A DNA stretch of 64,000 bases from DASQPA01 sp963756455 (GTDB taxonomy: Bacteria; Acidobacteriota; Thermoanaerobaculia; Multivoradales; UBA5704). The translations under genes and the position numbers were made by a program. Shown one piece after another: positions 42,489-50,860 of this stretch. Location of the stretch: assembly GCA_963756455.1 (NCBI GenBank), contig CAVWNC010000004.1:1736001-1800000 (forward strand), read 5' to 3'. Numbering within the stretch: the stretch's first letter is position 1; every line of letters starts with the position of its first letter. Under the pieces are notes generated by a model. The model ran no database searches and was not told where the DNA came from. It saw only the letters and a program-made list of their open reading frames with translations.

Positions 42489-44521
42489 ATGAACCCGACG
42501 TCCCTTCTCCAGCTCCTGCCGGGGCCCTTCAATTTCCTGCGCCAGGACGAGGAGGAGGTCCGCCGTCTCCTCCCCGACCTCGACAAGGCGCTCCCCCAGC
42601 CGCGCCCGATCTTCTTAGAAGACGAGAGCGCCACCCCGACCAAGGGCTTCCCCATCCTGCTCTCCGCCGGCATGGAGGCGCTCAGAAACGGCCTCAAGCA
42701 GTACCTCCTCGCCGAGGAGGCGGTGCAGCTCGCCATCCTCTCCCGCGAGACCCACGACCGCAAGCAGTACAGCAATGCCTGGGACACCTATCGCGCCCTC
42801 TTCCTCCGCGCTTCCGAGAACGCCACCAACGCGAGCTACGGCCGGCAGTACCCTGCGATCTTCTGGCTCCACCATTCGCTGGAGGTGGCGCGGCTCCTCA
42901 AGGAGACGCCGAAGCGCATCCTGCGCCAGAACCTGGAGATCGGCCGCCGCCACGGCGACCAGATCAAGTACCGGGTGCTCGAACGCTACCTGGACCGGGT
43001 CCTCTCGACCACCTACGACCTCGTCCAGCGGCTGGCCGGCGCCACCGAGGAGGTCGAGGAGGAGCTCTTCCCTCGGCTCTTGACCCGCATGCGCGACAAC
43101 GTCCTCATCTTCACCGAAGACCACATCAGCCACGACATGTCCGAGCTGGGGAGCTACTTCAACGGCTACCTGAAGATCGACGGCCGTGCTCTGCGCCAGC
43201 GGCTCGACGAGCTGCAGCGCTGGCATGCCGAGCAGCTGGAGACCGACCGCGAACTGCGCGCCACCGCCGTCCACCTCCTGGGCGTCGATCCCCGGCCGGG
43301 CACCCCGGCGGTCCGCGAGCTGCTCAACCGGATGGGCTATCTCTCCTTCCTCGCCGCCCGGCGGACCTACAACCGCGAGCGCCTCCTCCCCCCGAGCTCG
43401 TCCAGGTGTGGGAGAGCCTGCTCGTCAAGCTGAAGGAGTTCGAGCTCTTCCACGGCGTCCGCCGGACCTTAGTCCCGGCCGAGGACCGAAACGGCGTCCT
43501 CGTCTGCCGCGAGAACGCCTCCGGCCGCGTCACCCAGGGCGGCGAGCGGCGTCTCTCCCCCTCCACCCGGCCGCTCGACTTCATGCAGTCCTGGGTGGTC
43601 GACCCGCGGGTCGCACGCTACGGCCTGATCTACGACATCAGCGAGTTCTCGCAGACGATCTCGGTCCTCCACAGAGGCGGCAACGAGCGCCAGGACGAGG
43701 CCTTCCGCATGATGTTCCGCTTCCAGCGGCGGGTGAACCGGCTCGCCCGGGCGCACCGCGCCAAGCTCGAAAAGTACCTGGGCGACGGCGCCTTCTACTC
43801 CAGCCGCGACGCGGCGAACCTCCTGATCTGCGCCATCCAGGTGCAGCGCTACTACGAGGAGGCCCTGGCCCAGGGCTTCGCCTTCGACCGTGGCCTGCGC
43901 ATCGCCTTGAACTACGGCCACTACCGGCTGATCCCCATGGGCGGCGCCGGCCCCGAGGACGGGGAGCGCTACGAGTTCTTCGGCCATGGCTTAGTCGAGC
44001 TCTCGCGCCTGGTCTCGGGCAAGGCGACGCGGGAGATCGAAGAGGTCAAGAACCTGCTTTTAAACCAGGGCTACCCCGAGATGGCGGTGCAGCGCTTCTT
44101 CGCCCCCATCGTCCACGGCAACTTGGACCTCGTCGACAAAAACGAGGAGGCCCGCCAGTTCCACGCCTACCTCGACAGCAACGACAACCTGGTGAACCAG
44201 GGCCTGGTGGCGACCGGCCCCTACATCGCCCAGCTCGAAAACGAGCTCCGCCCCCACCACCTTTACCGCATGGACGACGGCGGCCGGGCCTACGTCCTCC
44301 TGGACTTGGACGACGGCGCCGAGCGCCTGCGGGTGGGGGTGCGCAAGCTCGGCATGGCGCACTTGAAAGGCCTGGAGAAGCTCGCCGTCTACGAGATCGT
44401 CGACGGCGCGCGGATCGACTTGGAAACCCTGGACGTCCTGGAGAGCGGCCGGGCCGGCGGCCTCGTCGGCACCATCGAGCGCGAATTCTCCCGGGCGCGG
44501 GCGGGGGCCGGGCTCGTCTGA
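42489..44521 (+). CDS. cyclase-fold protein with helical N-terminal half (frameshift at a C6 run near 43390)
   Basis: From ATG 42489 (MNPTSLLQLLPGPFNFLRQD) the frame is open to CGCCTCCTCCCCCCGAG, where it moves by one base. The natural continuation, PELVQVWESLLVKLKEFEL, runs to 44521. Without the extra C the product would be about 677 residues. The second half has the class III cyclase fold: YGLIYDISEFSQTISVL (metal-site D), EKYLGDGAFYSSRDAANLL and LRIALNYGHYRLIPMG. The first half is helical with no recognised domain. It could be an adenylate/guanylate cyclase-like sensor; substrate-determining residues are not conserved enough to call. Confidence 0.6.
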
Positions 44522-44584
44522 GGGGGCGATCGCGGTATCTCCTGGGCGTTGCCCTTCGCTTCAGGGCGCACCGTCCTCAGGGGA

Positions 44585-44820
44585 GGGCACTTCTACTGTC
44601 GAAGTAGGGCACTTCTGCTGCCGAAGTAGGGCACTTCTGCTGCCGAAGTAGGGCACTCCTGCTGCCGAAGTAGGGCACTTCTGCTGCCGAAGTAGGGCAC
44701 TCCTGCTGCCGAAGTAGGGCACTCCTGCTGCCGAAGTAGGGCACTTCTGCTGGCGAAGTAGGGCACTTCTACTGCCGAAGTAGGGCACTTCTGGTGCCGA
44801 AGTAGGGCACTTCCGCTGCC
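44585..44820. repeat. 22-nt tandem hairpin repeat array (10 full units plus a truncated 11th)
   Basis: Units start every 22 bp from 44585 to 44805 with consensus GGGCACTTCTGCTGCCGAAGTA. Each can form a small hairpin ACTTC-loop-GAAGT. Loop bases vary (TGCTGCC, TACTGTC, TGGTGCC) while the stems are constant, as expected if a fold or protein site is selected. There are no unique spacers, so it is not CRISPR. The 11th unit is cut after GGGCACTTCCGCTGCC, and a matching unit resumes at 59462, so an element has inserted into the array. Confidence 0.9.
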
Positions 44821-44987
44821 AGTGTAAGGGTCGATATGCCGCGTTGACTCGTGTCCGTAAGTGCTTATAGTGCCGGTGTTTAGATCCTTCCTGGTTCGCC
44901 TTTTGGCCTTGCTCTGGCCTGCCATCTTACCCTCTGTTACCGGGGAAAACCCTCGGCATTGTGTCAGGACAACGTCAAGGGGAAGAT

Positions 44988-45016
44988 GGGGCCGGCCCCT
45001 CTCGGGAACCGGCCCC
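44988..45016 (-). terminator. GC-rich hairpin after the paralogue operon
   Basis: GGGGCCGG (44988-44995) and CCGGCCCC (45009-45016) form a perfect 8-bp stem with a 13-nt loop, just past the stop of the minus-strand gene ending at 45024. There is no U-tract. The rest of 44822-45023 holds no supported gene. Confidence 0.5.
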
Positions 45017-45023
45017 TGTGCCT

Positions 45024-45518
45024 CTAGACCGCCTCCCTACGGTACCGCTCTACGATCTCCCCAGGATCGAGAGGGGGAAGACCCCGTAAGAGGGTAGGCG
45101 CCAACTCTGAGGCGAGCGCCCGGGCCTTATCCACATGGCGGAACGTCGCCAAGATTCGCCGCTCGGGGACGTACACCAGCGTGTACGGCTTGACTCCCAC
45201 GTCAACCGGCCCGCGAGAGTGCCCATGGTAGATACCGAAGGGGGGCGAGACCATGCCTGTCACCTCGATCTCCTCCCCGTTCTCCAGGACGACGGGGAAG
45301 CGTCCGCTTCTACGCCACGACAGAGCGATGGGTGGCACTGCCCCCGCCCCTACCGCCCCCGGGCTCGCCGCCCTGGTCCTGGCTTCCATGAAGGTATCCG
45401 CCGCTTCCGCAAGCCAGGTGCCGATAGAGAGATGGCCCATCAGCTCCGCGGCTTGCTTCCACCTGGCAGACTGTTCAACGCTTGCGGCGATAGTGAAATG
45501 AGCGACCTTGACGCTCAT
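45024..45518 (-). CDS. tandem paralogue 3: RHH-like N-terminus plus conserved C-terminal domain
   Basis: ATG 45518 is preferred (GGGAGG 5 bp upstream), giving 164 residues; it overlaps the previous stop by 4 bp. The N-terminus (SVEQSARWKQAAELMGHLSI, then GTWLAEAADTFME) matches the Arc/MetJ-type RHH pattern. A conserved module follows: LSWRRSGRFPVVLENGEEIE, then PFGIYHGHSRGPV and VYVPERRILATFRHVDK. The two genes upstream share the same order of blocks, so this is a triplicated family. Function is unknown; a DNA-binding or regulatory role is inference. Confidence 0.75.
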   Translation of the reverse strand: MSVKVAHFTIAASVEQSARWKQAAELMGHLSIGTWLAEAADTFMEARTRAASPGAVGAGAVPPIALSWRRSGRFPVVLENGEEIEVTGMVSPPFGIYHGHSRGPVDVGVKPYTLVYVPERRILATFRHVDKARALASELAPTLLRGLPPLDPGEIVERYRREAV

Positions 45519-45916
45519 GCTTGCCTCCCTTTCTCGATTATGCCGGCCATCTCCCGGCAGTGCTTCACAGAGCGGAACGTCACCAGAATTTGACGGTTCG
45601 GCAGGTAGAGGAGGGAGAACGTCTTCCTCCCCAGGATCGCCGGGCCGGAGCCGTCCCCCCTGAAGATGGCGTAGGGTTCGGCCTGCCACCCCCGTACATC
45701 GACGGTAGAGCCGTCCGGGAGGTCAACCTTGACCGGCCCCCTCCTCCAGACGAGCGGGAGCGGTTCGCCCGCCCTGGCATTGACGTAGGCGTCAACGGCG
45801 AACGCTATCCAGGTATAGACAGAGCGGAATCCCTCCTCTTTCGCCGCCCATCGCCACTCGGCGGATTGATCGGCGGTAGCAGGGACGGTGAAGGATTCGG
45901 TCTTGAGGCTAGGCAT
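45515..45916 (-). CDS. tandem paralogue 2: RHH-like N-terminus plus conserved C-terminal domain
   Basis: ATG 45916 follows AGGAGG with 6 bp spacing, giving 133 residues; a longer frame to 45961 overlaps the preceding gene. The N-terminus ATADQSAEWRWAAKEEGFRS and VYTWIAFAVDAYVNAR repeats the RHH-like pattern. PLVWRRGPVKVDLPDGSTVD, YAIFRGDGSG and LLYLPNRQILVTFRSVKHCR align block by block with its neighbours. Coupled to the next gene by an ATGA overlap. Confidence 0.75.
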   Translation of the reverse strand: MPSLKTESFTVPATADQSAEWRWAAKEEGFRSVYTWIAFAVDAYVNARAGEPLPLVWRRGPVKVDLPDGSTVDVRGWQAEPYAIFRGDGSGPAILGRKTFSLLYLPNRQILVTFRSVKHCREMAGIIEKGRQA

Positions 45917-46445
45917 GCCGCTCCTCCTTTCGTCCGGTGATCGGTGAGCCGTAGGCGGCATTACGGGCGTCGCGTAGAGCGATCTGGGCTCGCCACATCT
46001 CGGGACCGTTGACCTCCTCGGGGACGGCTGTGTCCCAAGTGACGCGGTAGGTTGCCAGCTCCCGCGCGAGTGACTTGCAGCGCTTCCGGAGAGGAAGCGT
46101 CACCAGGTGGGCGCCGGTCGGGACGTGTACCAGGTGGAAATAGGAGTCGGGGAGCTTCTCCGGGCTCTTATGGATTCCGAAGGGACCGGCGACGATACCG
46201 GAGACCTCCCGGAGGTAGGCCGGCTTGTCCCCGCCTCCGGGCTCCAAGATGTTGAAACAGCCACGACGCCAGCGGAGCGCGAGACGTGGCACGTACCGGC
46301 CGAGGTACCGGAGCCGCTGGGTTGCCAGGGTGGCGAGCCAGGCGCCGACGTTGGGCGCGCCGTCGTACTGTGCCGCACCTCCCCAGCGTTGCGCCTGTTG
46401 TCGGGATGCATGGACGGTAACGGTCGTCATCCTCCGGCTCCCCAT
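45909..46445 (-). CDS. tandem paralogue 1: RHH-like N-terminus plus conserved C-terminal domain
   Basis: The 178-residue protein is the longest of the three. ASRQQAQRWGGAAQYDGAPN and VGAWLATLATQRL form the RHH-like part. LALRWRRGCFNILEPGGG, IVAGPFGIHKSPEK and VHVPTGAHLVTLPLRKRCKS are the shared blocks, and it alone has a C-terminal extension with WDTAVPEEVNGPEMWRAQIA. ATG 46445 is used; ATG 46430 is possible. It follows the 114-residue gene with no gap and overlaps the next gene slightly, so the four form one operon. Confidence 0.72.
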   Translation of the reverse strand: MGSRRMTTVTVHASRQQAQRWGGAAQYDGAPNVGAWLATLATQRLRYLGRYVPRLALRWRRGCFNILEPGGGDKPAYLREVSGIVAGPFGIHKSPEKLPDSYFHLVHVPTGAHLVTLPLRKRCKSLARELATYRVTWDTAVPEEVNGPEMWRAQIALRDARNAAYGSPITGRKEERHA

Positions 46446-46447
46446 GG

Positions 46448-46792
46448 CTAGACCTCGGAGAACTCAATGCCATAGGGAGCGGAGGGGTGGGATTCGACGC
46501 GGACCACTTCCCACTGATGGGACTCGGGGGCATCCTCTTCAACCTCCTCCCAGACCCTCCAGTAGGCTATCCAGCGGCCGAGGAGGTAGAGGACCGTCAA
46601 CTCGCATTCGTCGGGTTCGTGGCGCTGAAACCACTCTTCGTTTCTGCGGGCCTCCCTGACCTCCTCGGGGGAGGGGTTGAAGTGGATCTCTACGACGGCG
46701 TCGTAGATCTGTCTGCGGGTGGCTTCCGTGACCTGCGAGAGGTCGATGGGCGGAGGGGGTGAGGGCGGGATAGACTTCGGCAAGCTGGGCAT
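46448..46792 (-). CDS. hypothetical acidic protein, first gene of the paralogue operon
   Basis: The 114-residue protein begins MPSLPKSIPPSPPPPIDLSQ and then has the blocks ARRNEEWFQRHEPDECELTV and LYLLGRWIAYWRVWEEVEED. It ends in HPSAPYGIEFSEV, which echoes the PFGIY block of the paralogues downstream. It stops 3 bp before the next ATG. Function unknown. Confidence 0.6.
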   Translation of the reverse strand: MPSLPKSIPPSPPPPIDLSQVTEATRRQIYDAVVEIHFNPSPEEVREARRNEEWFQRHEPDECELTVLYLLGRWIAYWRVWEEVEEDAPESHQWEVVRVESHPSAPYGIEFSEV

Positions 46793-46967
46793 AGGGTTCC
46801 TTCCTGTGCTCGGTCAGGCTCCGGGCGCAAGGCGCCAACCCTTCGCTCGGGGCCGTTTCGTTGTGACTCTCCGGGCCGGACGGACGATCCGGGCGGCCCA
46901 TCTCCTACCTTCTCCTCAGTTCTCGATTCACCTCCCCTCCGGCTTCTGCCGGGGACCACTCTACTCC

Positions 46968-46997
46968 GCAAGCATGCACGCCTGCAAGCATGCACGC
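46968..46997. promoter_or_regulatory. two direct repeats GCAAGCATGCACGC, candidate operator
   Basis: Identical 14-mers occur at 46968-46981 and 46984-46997, each with the palindrome GCATGC, 16 bp apart. They sit in the intergenic space between the minus-strand paralogue operon and the plus-strand small RHH gene whose ATG is 23 bp away. RHH dimers typically bind such tandem sites, so autoregulation is a natural reading. Confidence 0.5.
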
Positions 46998-47019
46998 GGT
47001 CTAGGCTATCCTACGGTGA

Positions 47020-47193
47020 ATGCGAAGCAAAGCGGCGCGGCAAGCCACCCTAACGGCCGGCGGGTTACTGAAGAAGACCATCTACCTCGATCCGGAGGAA
47101 TGGGACGAGCTGCGCAGGAAGAGCTACGAGGAGAGCCGACCCATTTCCGAGATCATCCGCGAGCTGATTCGGGCGGGGCTTGGCCTTGATTGA
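47020..47193 (+). CDS. small ribbon-helix-helix (CopG/Arc-like) protein, 57 aa
   Basis: The frame from ATG 47020 reads KKTIYLDPEEWDELRRKS, then SRPISEIIRELIRAGLGL, a textbook RHH fold (one strand and two helices). It ends at TGA 47193. It lies right after the GCATGC direct repeats, so it is likely an autorepressor controlling the divergent operon too. It is short but the domain match is clear. Ribosome-binding site is weak (TACGGTGA). Confidence 0.7.
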   Translation: MRSKAARQATLTAGGLLKKTIYLDPEEWDELRRKSYEESRPISEIIRELIRAGLGLD

Positions 47194-47230
47194 GTGCGGG
47201 TGTACCGGACGACCCGAGTATCCTCGGCCG

Positions 47231-47419
47231 GTGCCCCGCCCCCGGAAAGACGAGAGCCCCGAGCGTAGGCCCGCGACGACTCGCGGCTTGATTCGGGAGG
47301 TTAGTTACCTCCATGCCGATGAAGCGGCAGCGCTCGCCCAGCGCGCAGAGCAGAAGCGGGTAAGCAAGTCAGAGGTCATCCGGCAGGCGATCCGCGCTTA
47401 TCTCGGGATCGAGGACTAA
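47231..47419 (+). CDS. ribbon-helix-helix regulator, 62 aa
   Basis: GTG 47231 gives MPRPRKDESPERRPATTRGL, then REVSYLHADEAAALAQRAEQ and RVSKSEVIRQAIRAYLGIED, an RHH domain. TTG 47180 would start inside the preceding gene. The 68-bp segment 47296-47363, coding for the RHH core, is repeated at 48406-48473 with two mismatches, where it is not part of an intact gene. Confidence 0.65.
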   Translation: MPRPRKDESPERRPATTRGLIREVSYLHADEAAALAQRAEQKRVSKSEVIRQAIRAYLGIED

Positions 47420-47440
47420 GCCCCTCTCCGGCGGGCGGGA

Positions 47441-47737
47441 TCAGCGCGCCCCGTCTGGATCGATCAGGGGGCCGCTATCGACAGTGGGGGCCGGCGTCGG
47501 GGACCCGTCTGGATCGATAATAGGGCCGCTATCGACAGTGGGGGCCGGCGCCTTCTCCAGGCCGGTCAGGGCCGCAAGCTGGGGCCACAGAGAGGCGAGC
47601 GTGCCGGCCGCAGTCGTGGGGACCGGAGCCGTCGTGGGCGCCAGACGGCGGGTGCTCTTGGGCGTAGCGGCGAGAGGGGCGGAGAGGACGGCAGCAACGA
47701 CGGCGACGACGGCAACAGTGCGGTGAATGCTGGACAT
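47441..47737 (-). CDS. small exported protein with duplicated APTVDSGP-IDPDG motif
   Basis: The 98-residue protein has a signal peptide (TVAVVAVVAAVLSAPLAA) and ends with two copies of APTVDSGPxIDPDG (x = I or L), encoded by near-identical 50-bp repeats. ATG 47737 follows AGGACTCACATG-like spacing. No known domain. The short acidic repeats could bind metal or be a tether; nothing more can be said. Confidence 0.6.
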   Translation of the reverse strand: MSSIHRTVAVVAVVAAVLSAPLAATPKSTRRLAPTTAPVPTTAAGTLASLWPQLAALTGLEKAPAPTVDSGPIIDPDGSPTPAPTVDSGPLIDPDGAR

Positions 47738-47950
47738 GTGAGTCCTCCGATAGGGTTTGGGGGCGGCGGTCGCGGCGCCGTTCGTCCATGACGATATGGT
47801 AGACGCGCTTGCGGTGCAAGCTGAGGACTCCGCCGCTTCGATCCGCCGATGGCGATTCCTCTATTTGACCCGCACTCTGGCACCCCATAGGATCACTGCC
47901 TTACCTACCTTCGCACTTTTGATAACCGGCGGTCTAAGAGGGAGAGAGTT

Positions 47951-48343
47951 ATGCGCGCTTTTGCAATCCCGGTCGGCATTGCCATGCTCGTTCTTAGCGC
48001 CTGTGCCGCAGGCCCGTCCCCGCAGACAGTTGCCCAGTTTCGAAGCACGATCCCGACTTGCTCCGGCGAAGCCGACTGCAAAGCCAAGTGGGAGGCTGCG
48101 CAGCTTTGGATAGTTCACAACGCCGGTTTCAAGATCCAGACGGCGACCGATGTACTCATCGAAACCTATAACCCGACGGGAAGTAGCCCGTCGCTCGCGG
48201 CGCGTGTGACGAAGGAACCGCTCGGAGGCGGGCAGTACAAGATCGTGGTCTACGTGTGGTGTGCCAATATGTTTGGCTGCGTGCCAGACGGCTGGCAGGC
48301 CGCTATAAATTTCAATCAGGTTGTGGCCGCCGCTCGCCCCTGA
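47951..48343 (+). CDS. putative lipoprotein (130 aa)
   Basis: The N-terminus MRAFAIPVGIAMLVLSAC has a lipobox LVLSAC with Cys at 18. Mature protein has four Cys (CSGEADCKAKWEAAQLW, VWCANMFGC) and a conserved-looking block IQTATDVLIETYNP. GGGAGAGAG lies 6 bp upstream of the start. The pattern resembles a conserved hypothetical lipoprotein seen in proteobacteria; function unknown. Confidence 0.7.
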   Translation: MRAFAIPVGIAMLVLSACAAGPSPQTVAQFRSTIPTCSGEADCKAKWEAAQLWIVHNAGFKIQTATDVLIETYNPTGSSPSLAARVTKEPLGGGQYKIVVYVWCANMFGCVPDGWQAAINFNQVVAAARP

Positions 48344-48405
48344 TGGGCAGTCGCAAGAACTCTTCGGCGATGGCTACGGTTTGCCGGGACGAATCTCGTC
48401 CGGGA

Positions 48406-48473
48406 GGAGGTTAGTTACCTCCATGCTGATGAAGCGGCAGCGCTCGCCCAGCGGGCAGAGCAGAAGCGGGTAA
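48406..48473 (+). pseudogene. 68-bp duplicate of the RHH gene core
   Basis: This segment matches 47296-47363 at 66 of 68 positions (GAGGTTAGTTACCTCCATGC through CAGAAGCGGGTAA). Outside it similarity stops, and after GGGTAA the frame ends, so it is a gene fragment. Both copies contain GGAGGTTAGTTACCTCC, an inverted repeat that could itself be an operator or a recombination site. Confidence 0.75.
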
Positions 48474-48591
48474 ACCACCCTCGGACTGAGGCGGGGGGCG
48501 CACGCGCGGGTTAACTGCCGGATGCATCTCCTTTCGGGTGTACCGGCATGGCGAGCCGGGGCCGGCGAAGAAGCGGAGTAAGGAGCAACTT

Positions 48592-50190
48592 GTGGAGCCA
48601 ATATATCTTGGGGTGCGCGGGGAAACCACTCTAGCTGCTTGGGCCGCGGCGAGAAGGATACTTCCCCATAAGGTCACCTACGATCAGAATGGCTGGGATT
48701 ATCTCCTCGAATTTCCTCCACCTCGGCGGGAGACTCTCCCGACCTACCCGAAGGACAGAGAGCCTGCGATAATTCGCTGTTTAATCCAAGTTAAGGCGAC
48801 AGGTATAGGAAATCTAAATCAGTCAGTTAGCCTAACCAACTGGCAGCGGTTGGTTGCCGATCCACTTCCCGCCTTCTTTCTAGTGATAGATTTTGGGGAG
48901 GGCGAGGTTCCCAACGCCGCGTACTTGGTCCCGATCGATTCGGCCGCGATCCTTCAGGCTCTACGGCGGATTCGAGAACTTGATTCAGAAGGGGAAGACA
49001 TTGCCAAACACACGATGAGCATTATTTGTAAGGAGGAACACAGGCTGGAGACTCCGAATGGAGAGTCTCTAGAGCGAGCGATTCGAAGCCACATCGGACC
49101 AAGCCTTGAAGAGTACGTCCGCCAGAAGCTCGAAACGGTCGAAACAATAGGGTACGAGTCATTCAGGTACAAGTTCACCTTCGAGGCACTCACTGAAGGT
49201 AGCAGTCTTCTTCAAGATCTTGTTGACCTCTCTCTTGGACTGAGAGGTCCTCTATCTATCAACCGCGCTGAATTTAGGGATGTCCGTTTCGGCATTCCGG
49301 CCCGGTTGCCGCGTCAAGAACCTTCGCCGGCTGAAATCACGATTATCCCTAAACCAGTTGAAAGGGTGGAAGTAGTACTTAGTTGTGGCATTCACGTCGT
49401 ACGCACGACGATGGAGATGTTTCTCCCGCGCGGCTTGCCGGCAGAAGAAATATTAGGCGCCGACTTGTTTAAAGTACTCTTGAAGCAGGAGTTATTTCAT
49501 TTCACTCTCTGTAGCTCCAGTATGAATGTACACTTCTGTGACACCGGGAGCGACAAGCCAAGGAAGCTGCGCGAATTTTATGACTTTGCCAGAGTGGTCC
49601 TGCTATTTGAGGAAAATACGAGGAGCGGCAACCTAAGGGTTTTTGTTCGCTCGGGCTCACAGATACTGTGGCAGTGTAGTCTCGGTTTCAATGAGGCATT
49701 TGATTCCGGGATTGTCCATTTCGCTCAGACTGTATGTAATTCGTGGGAGATTGCAAAACACCTTGACGTGCAAGATGAGGTAGAGCTGACCGCCGACATA
49801 CTTATGGAACAAGAGGAGCGTTTTAAGATTCTACGATCCTTCTTGTCGACCGAAATGCAGCAAATAAAAGTAGGCGGCTTTTTTGATAGAGCACAGATAA
49901 GTAGTGGCTCGCGCGTGTTCGTACCATTTGGGATAGAGGTGATCCTTGGCGACCTCAAGGGAACTTTTATGTTCTCAGTGTGGGGGGACGTGAAGTGTAC
50001 AGGTTTGGAAGAGGAGGGGCAGATTCACTGCGAGATAGTAACCTCCGAGAAGAGGTTGGAGAAGACATTCACGTCGCGAAGAGAGGAAGAAGGATTAAGC
50101 CTTAGTGCCGCAGTGAGGGCTATCGCTGACGCCTACGATGATGTCACCTGCTGGATACTTGAGCAGTATAACCTTCCGGAAAGCTCGTGA
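48592..50190 (+). CDS. DUF4365-like nuclease-fold protein, AT-rich cargo (defence candidate)
   Basis: GTG 48592 has AAGGAG at 48580-48585, 6 bp away, and gives 532 residues; a longer frame from GTG 48538 has no such site. The N-terminal domain has a PD-(D/E)xK layout as in DUF4365: E in LGVRGETTLAAW, D in NGWDYLLEF, then CLIQVKATG (QVK) and ADPLPAFFLVIDF. The remaining 380 residues have no recognised domain. Codon use is far more AT-rich than all neighbours, which marks recent transfer. Such genes are often single-gene defence or effector modules; that role here is inference. Confidence 0.65.
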   Translation: MEPIYLGVRGETTLAAWAAARRILPHKVTYDQNGWDYLLEFPPPRRETLPTYPKDREPAIIRCLIQVKATGIGNLNQSVSLTNWQRLVADPLPAFFLVIDFGEGEVPNAAYLVPIDSAAILQALRRIRELDSEGEDIAKHTMSIICKEEHRLETPNGESLERAIRSHIGPSLEEYVRQKLETVETIGYESFRYKFTFEALTEGSSLLQDLVDLSLGLRGPLSINRAEFRDVRFGIPARLPRQEPSPAEITIIPKPVERVEVVLSCGIHVVRTTMEMFLPRGLPAEEILGADLFKVLLKQELFHFTLCSSSMNVHFCDTGSDKPRKLREFYDFARVVLLFEENTRSGNLRVFVRSGSQILWQCSLGFNEAFDSGIVHFAQTVCNSWEIAKHLDVQDEVELTADILMEQEERFKILRSFLSTEMQQIKVGGFFDRAQISSGSRVFVPFGIEVILGDLKGTFMFSVWGDVKCTGLEEEGQIHCEIVTSEKRLEKTFTSRREEEGLSLSAAVRAIADAYDDVTCWILEQYNLPESS

Positions 50191-50319
50191 CGCCTCGGCG
50201 CTCGGCCTTCGACAGAGACACCTCTGAAGGCAAAATATGAAGCCCACCTCTATGTCTGATATCTATTCGTCCCACACCCCATATCGACGCTACACGCGCC
50301 GACATCTCCCCCGAGCCCT

Positions 50320-50505
50320 ACGGCGAGATGATCGTGCGCCAGATATAACTATACGGCACACCTCCCGCTCTCTCCTCGCTCTTCGTCAATTACGATCCAT
50401 GCGCCGAGGGAAATCTCAGCGAACCGAGGGACACGGCGCGGTTTATGTCGAGCCATGCGTCCGCTTTCCGGGGGTCGGCGATCCGTTGGGGACGTCGAAA
50501 ACGTA
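50320..50505 (-). pseudogene. decayed copy of the DUF2213-like head-protease gene
   Basis: Stretches such as GAGATGATCGT, CCAGATATA...ATACGGCACAC and GTCGAGCCATGCG line up, in the same order, with 51120-51345 inside the intact gene downstream, with deletions and frameshifts. No open frame remains. The gap 50191-50593 holds nothing else but a hairpin at 50539-50561. Confidence 0.5.
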
Positions 50506-50538
50506 ATGATCCGGCTCGCCTCACGAACCTATCGAAAG

Positions 50539-50561
50539 GGACAGCCCCCATGGGCTTGTCC
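50539..50561. terminator. hairpin between the DUF4365-like gene and the minus-strand genes
   Basis: GGACAGCCC (50539-50547) pairs with GGGC-T-TGTCC (50552-50561), with one bulged T and a 4-nt loop. It lies between convergent units and may terminate both, though no U-run follows. Confidence 0.4.
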
Positions 50562-50593
50562 ACCTTTAACCTTCCCGAATTCTGATCGCAGGC

Positions 50594-50860
50594 TCACGCG
50601 CCGCTCATAATTCCCAGCTTGGTAAGCTCCGGCTCAACCGACCGGATCAGGTCGCGAGCCCTTTGCTCGCGGTAGAGCTGGGCGAGTCGCGCTGTCTCAG
50701 CGTCAGCGTCCCCCTGCTTGGTGTCTAGCGCGGCGGGGATGGGGCTGGGAATGGGGGCGGGAATGGGAACGCGCACCACGCGGCCTTCCCGGAGCTGCCA
50801 GCCGCCCGGACGCCTGCCTTCGATGGGATGCGTTCCTGGGCGTGTCTTCTTCGTGCTCAT
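50594..50860 (-). CDS. hypothetical small protein (88 aa)
   Basis: ATG 50860 follows AAGGAGTGAACC. The protein begins MSTKKTRPGTHPIEGRRPGG and carries VPIPAPIPSPIPAALDTKQG, a Pro-rich linker, then a charged helix (LAQLYREQRARDLIRSVEPE). It is the last gene of the phage-like minus-strand cassette. No function can be assigned. Confidence 0.55.
   Translation of the reverse strand: MSTKKTRPGTHPIEGRRPGGWQLREGRVVRVPIPAPIPSPIPAALDTKQGDADAETARLAQLYREQRARDLIRSVEPELTKLGIMSGA

Noticed and set aside
44585..44820. CRISPR array
   Set aside because: Units are contiguous 22-mers without unique spacers, and no cas genes are present.
44561..44925. Minus-strand frames reading PYFGSRSALLRQQKCPTSAA repeats
   Set aside because: They translate the 22-nt hairpin array in shifting frames and have no start signals.
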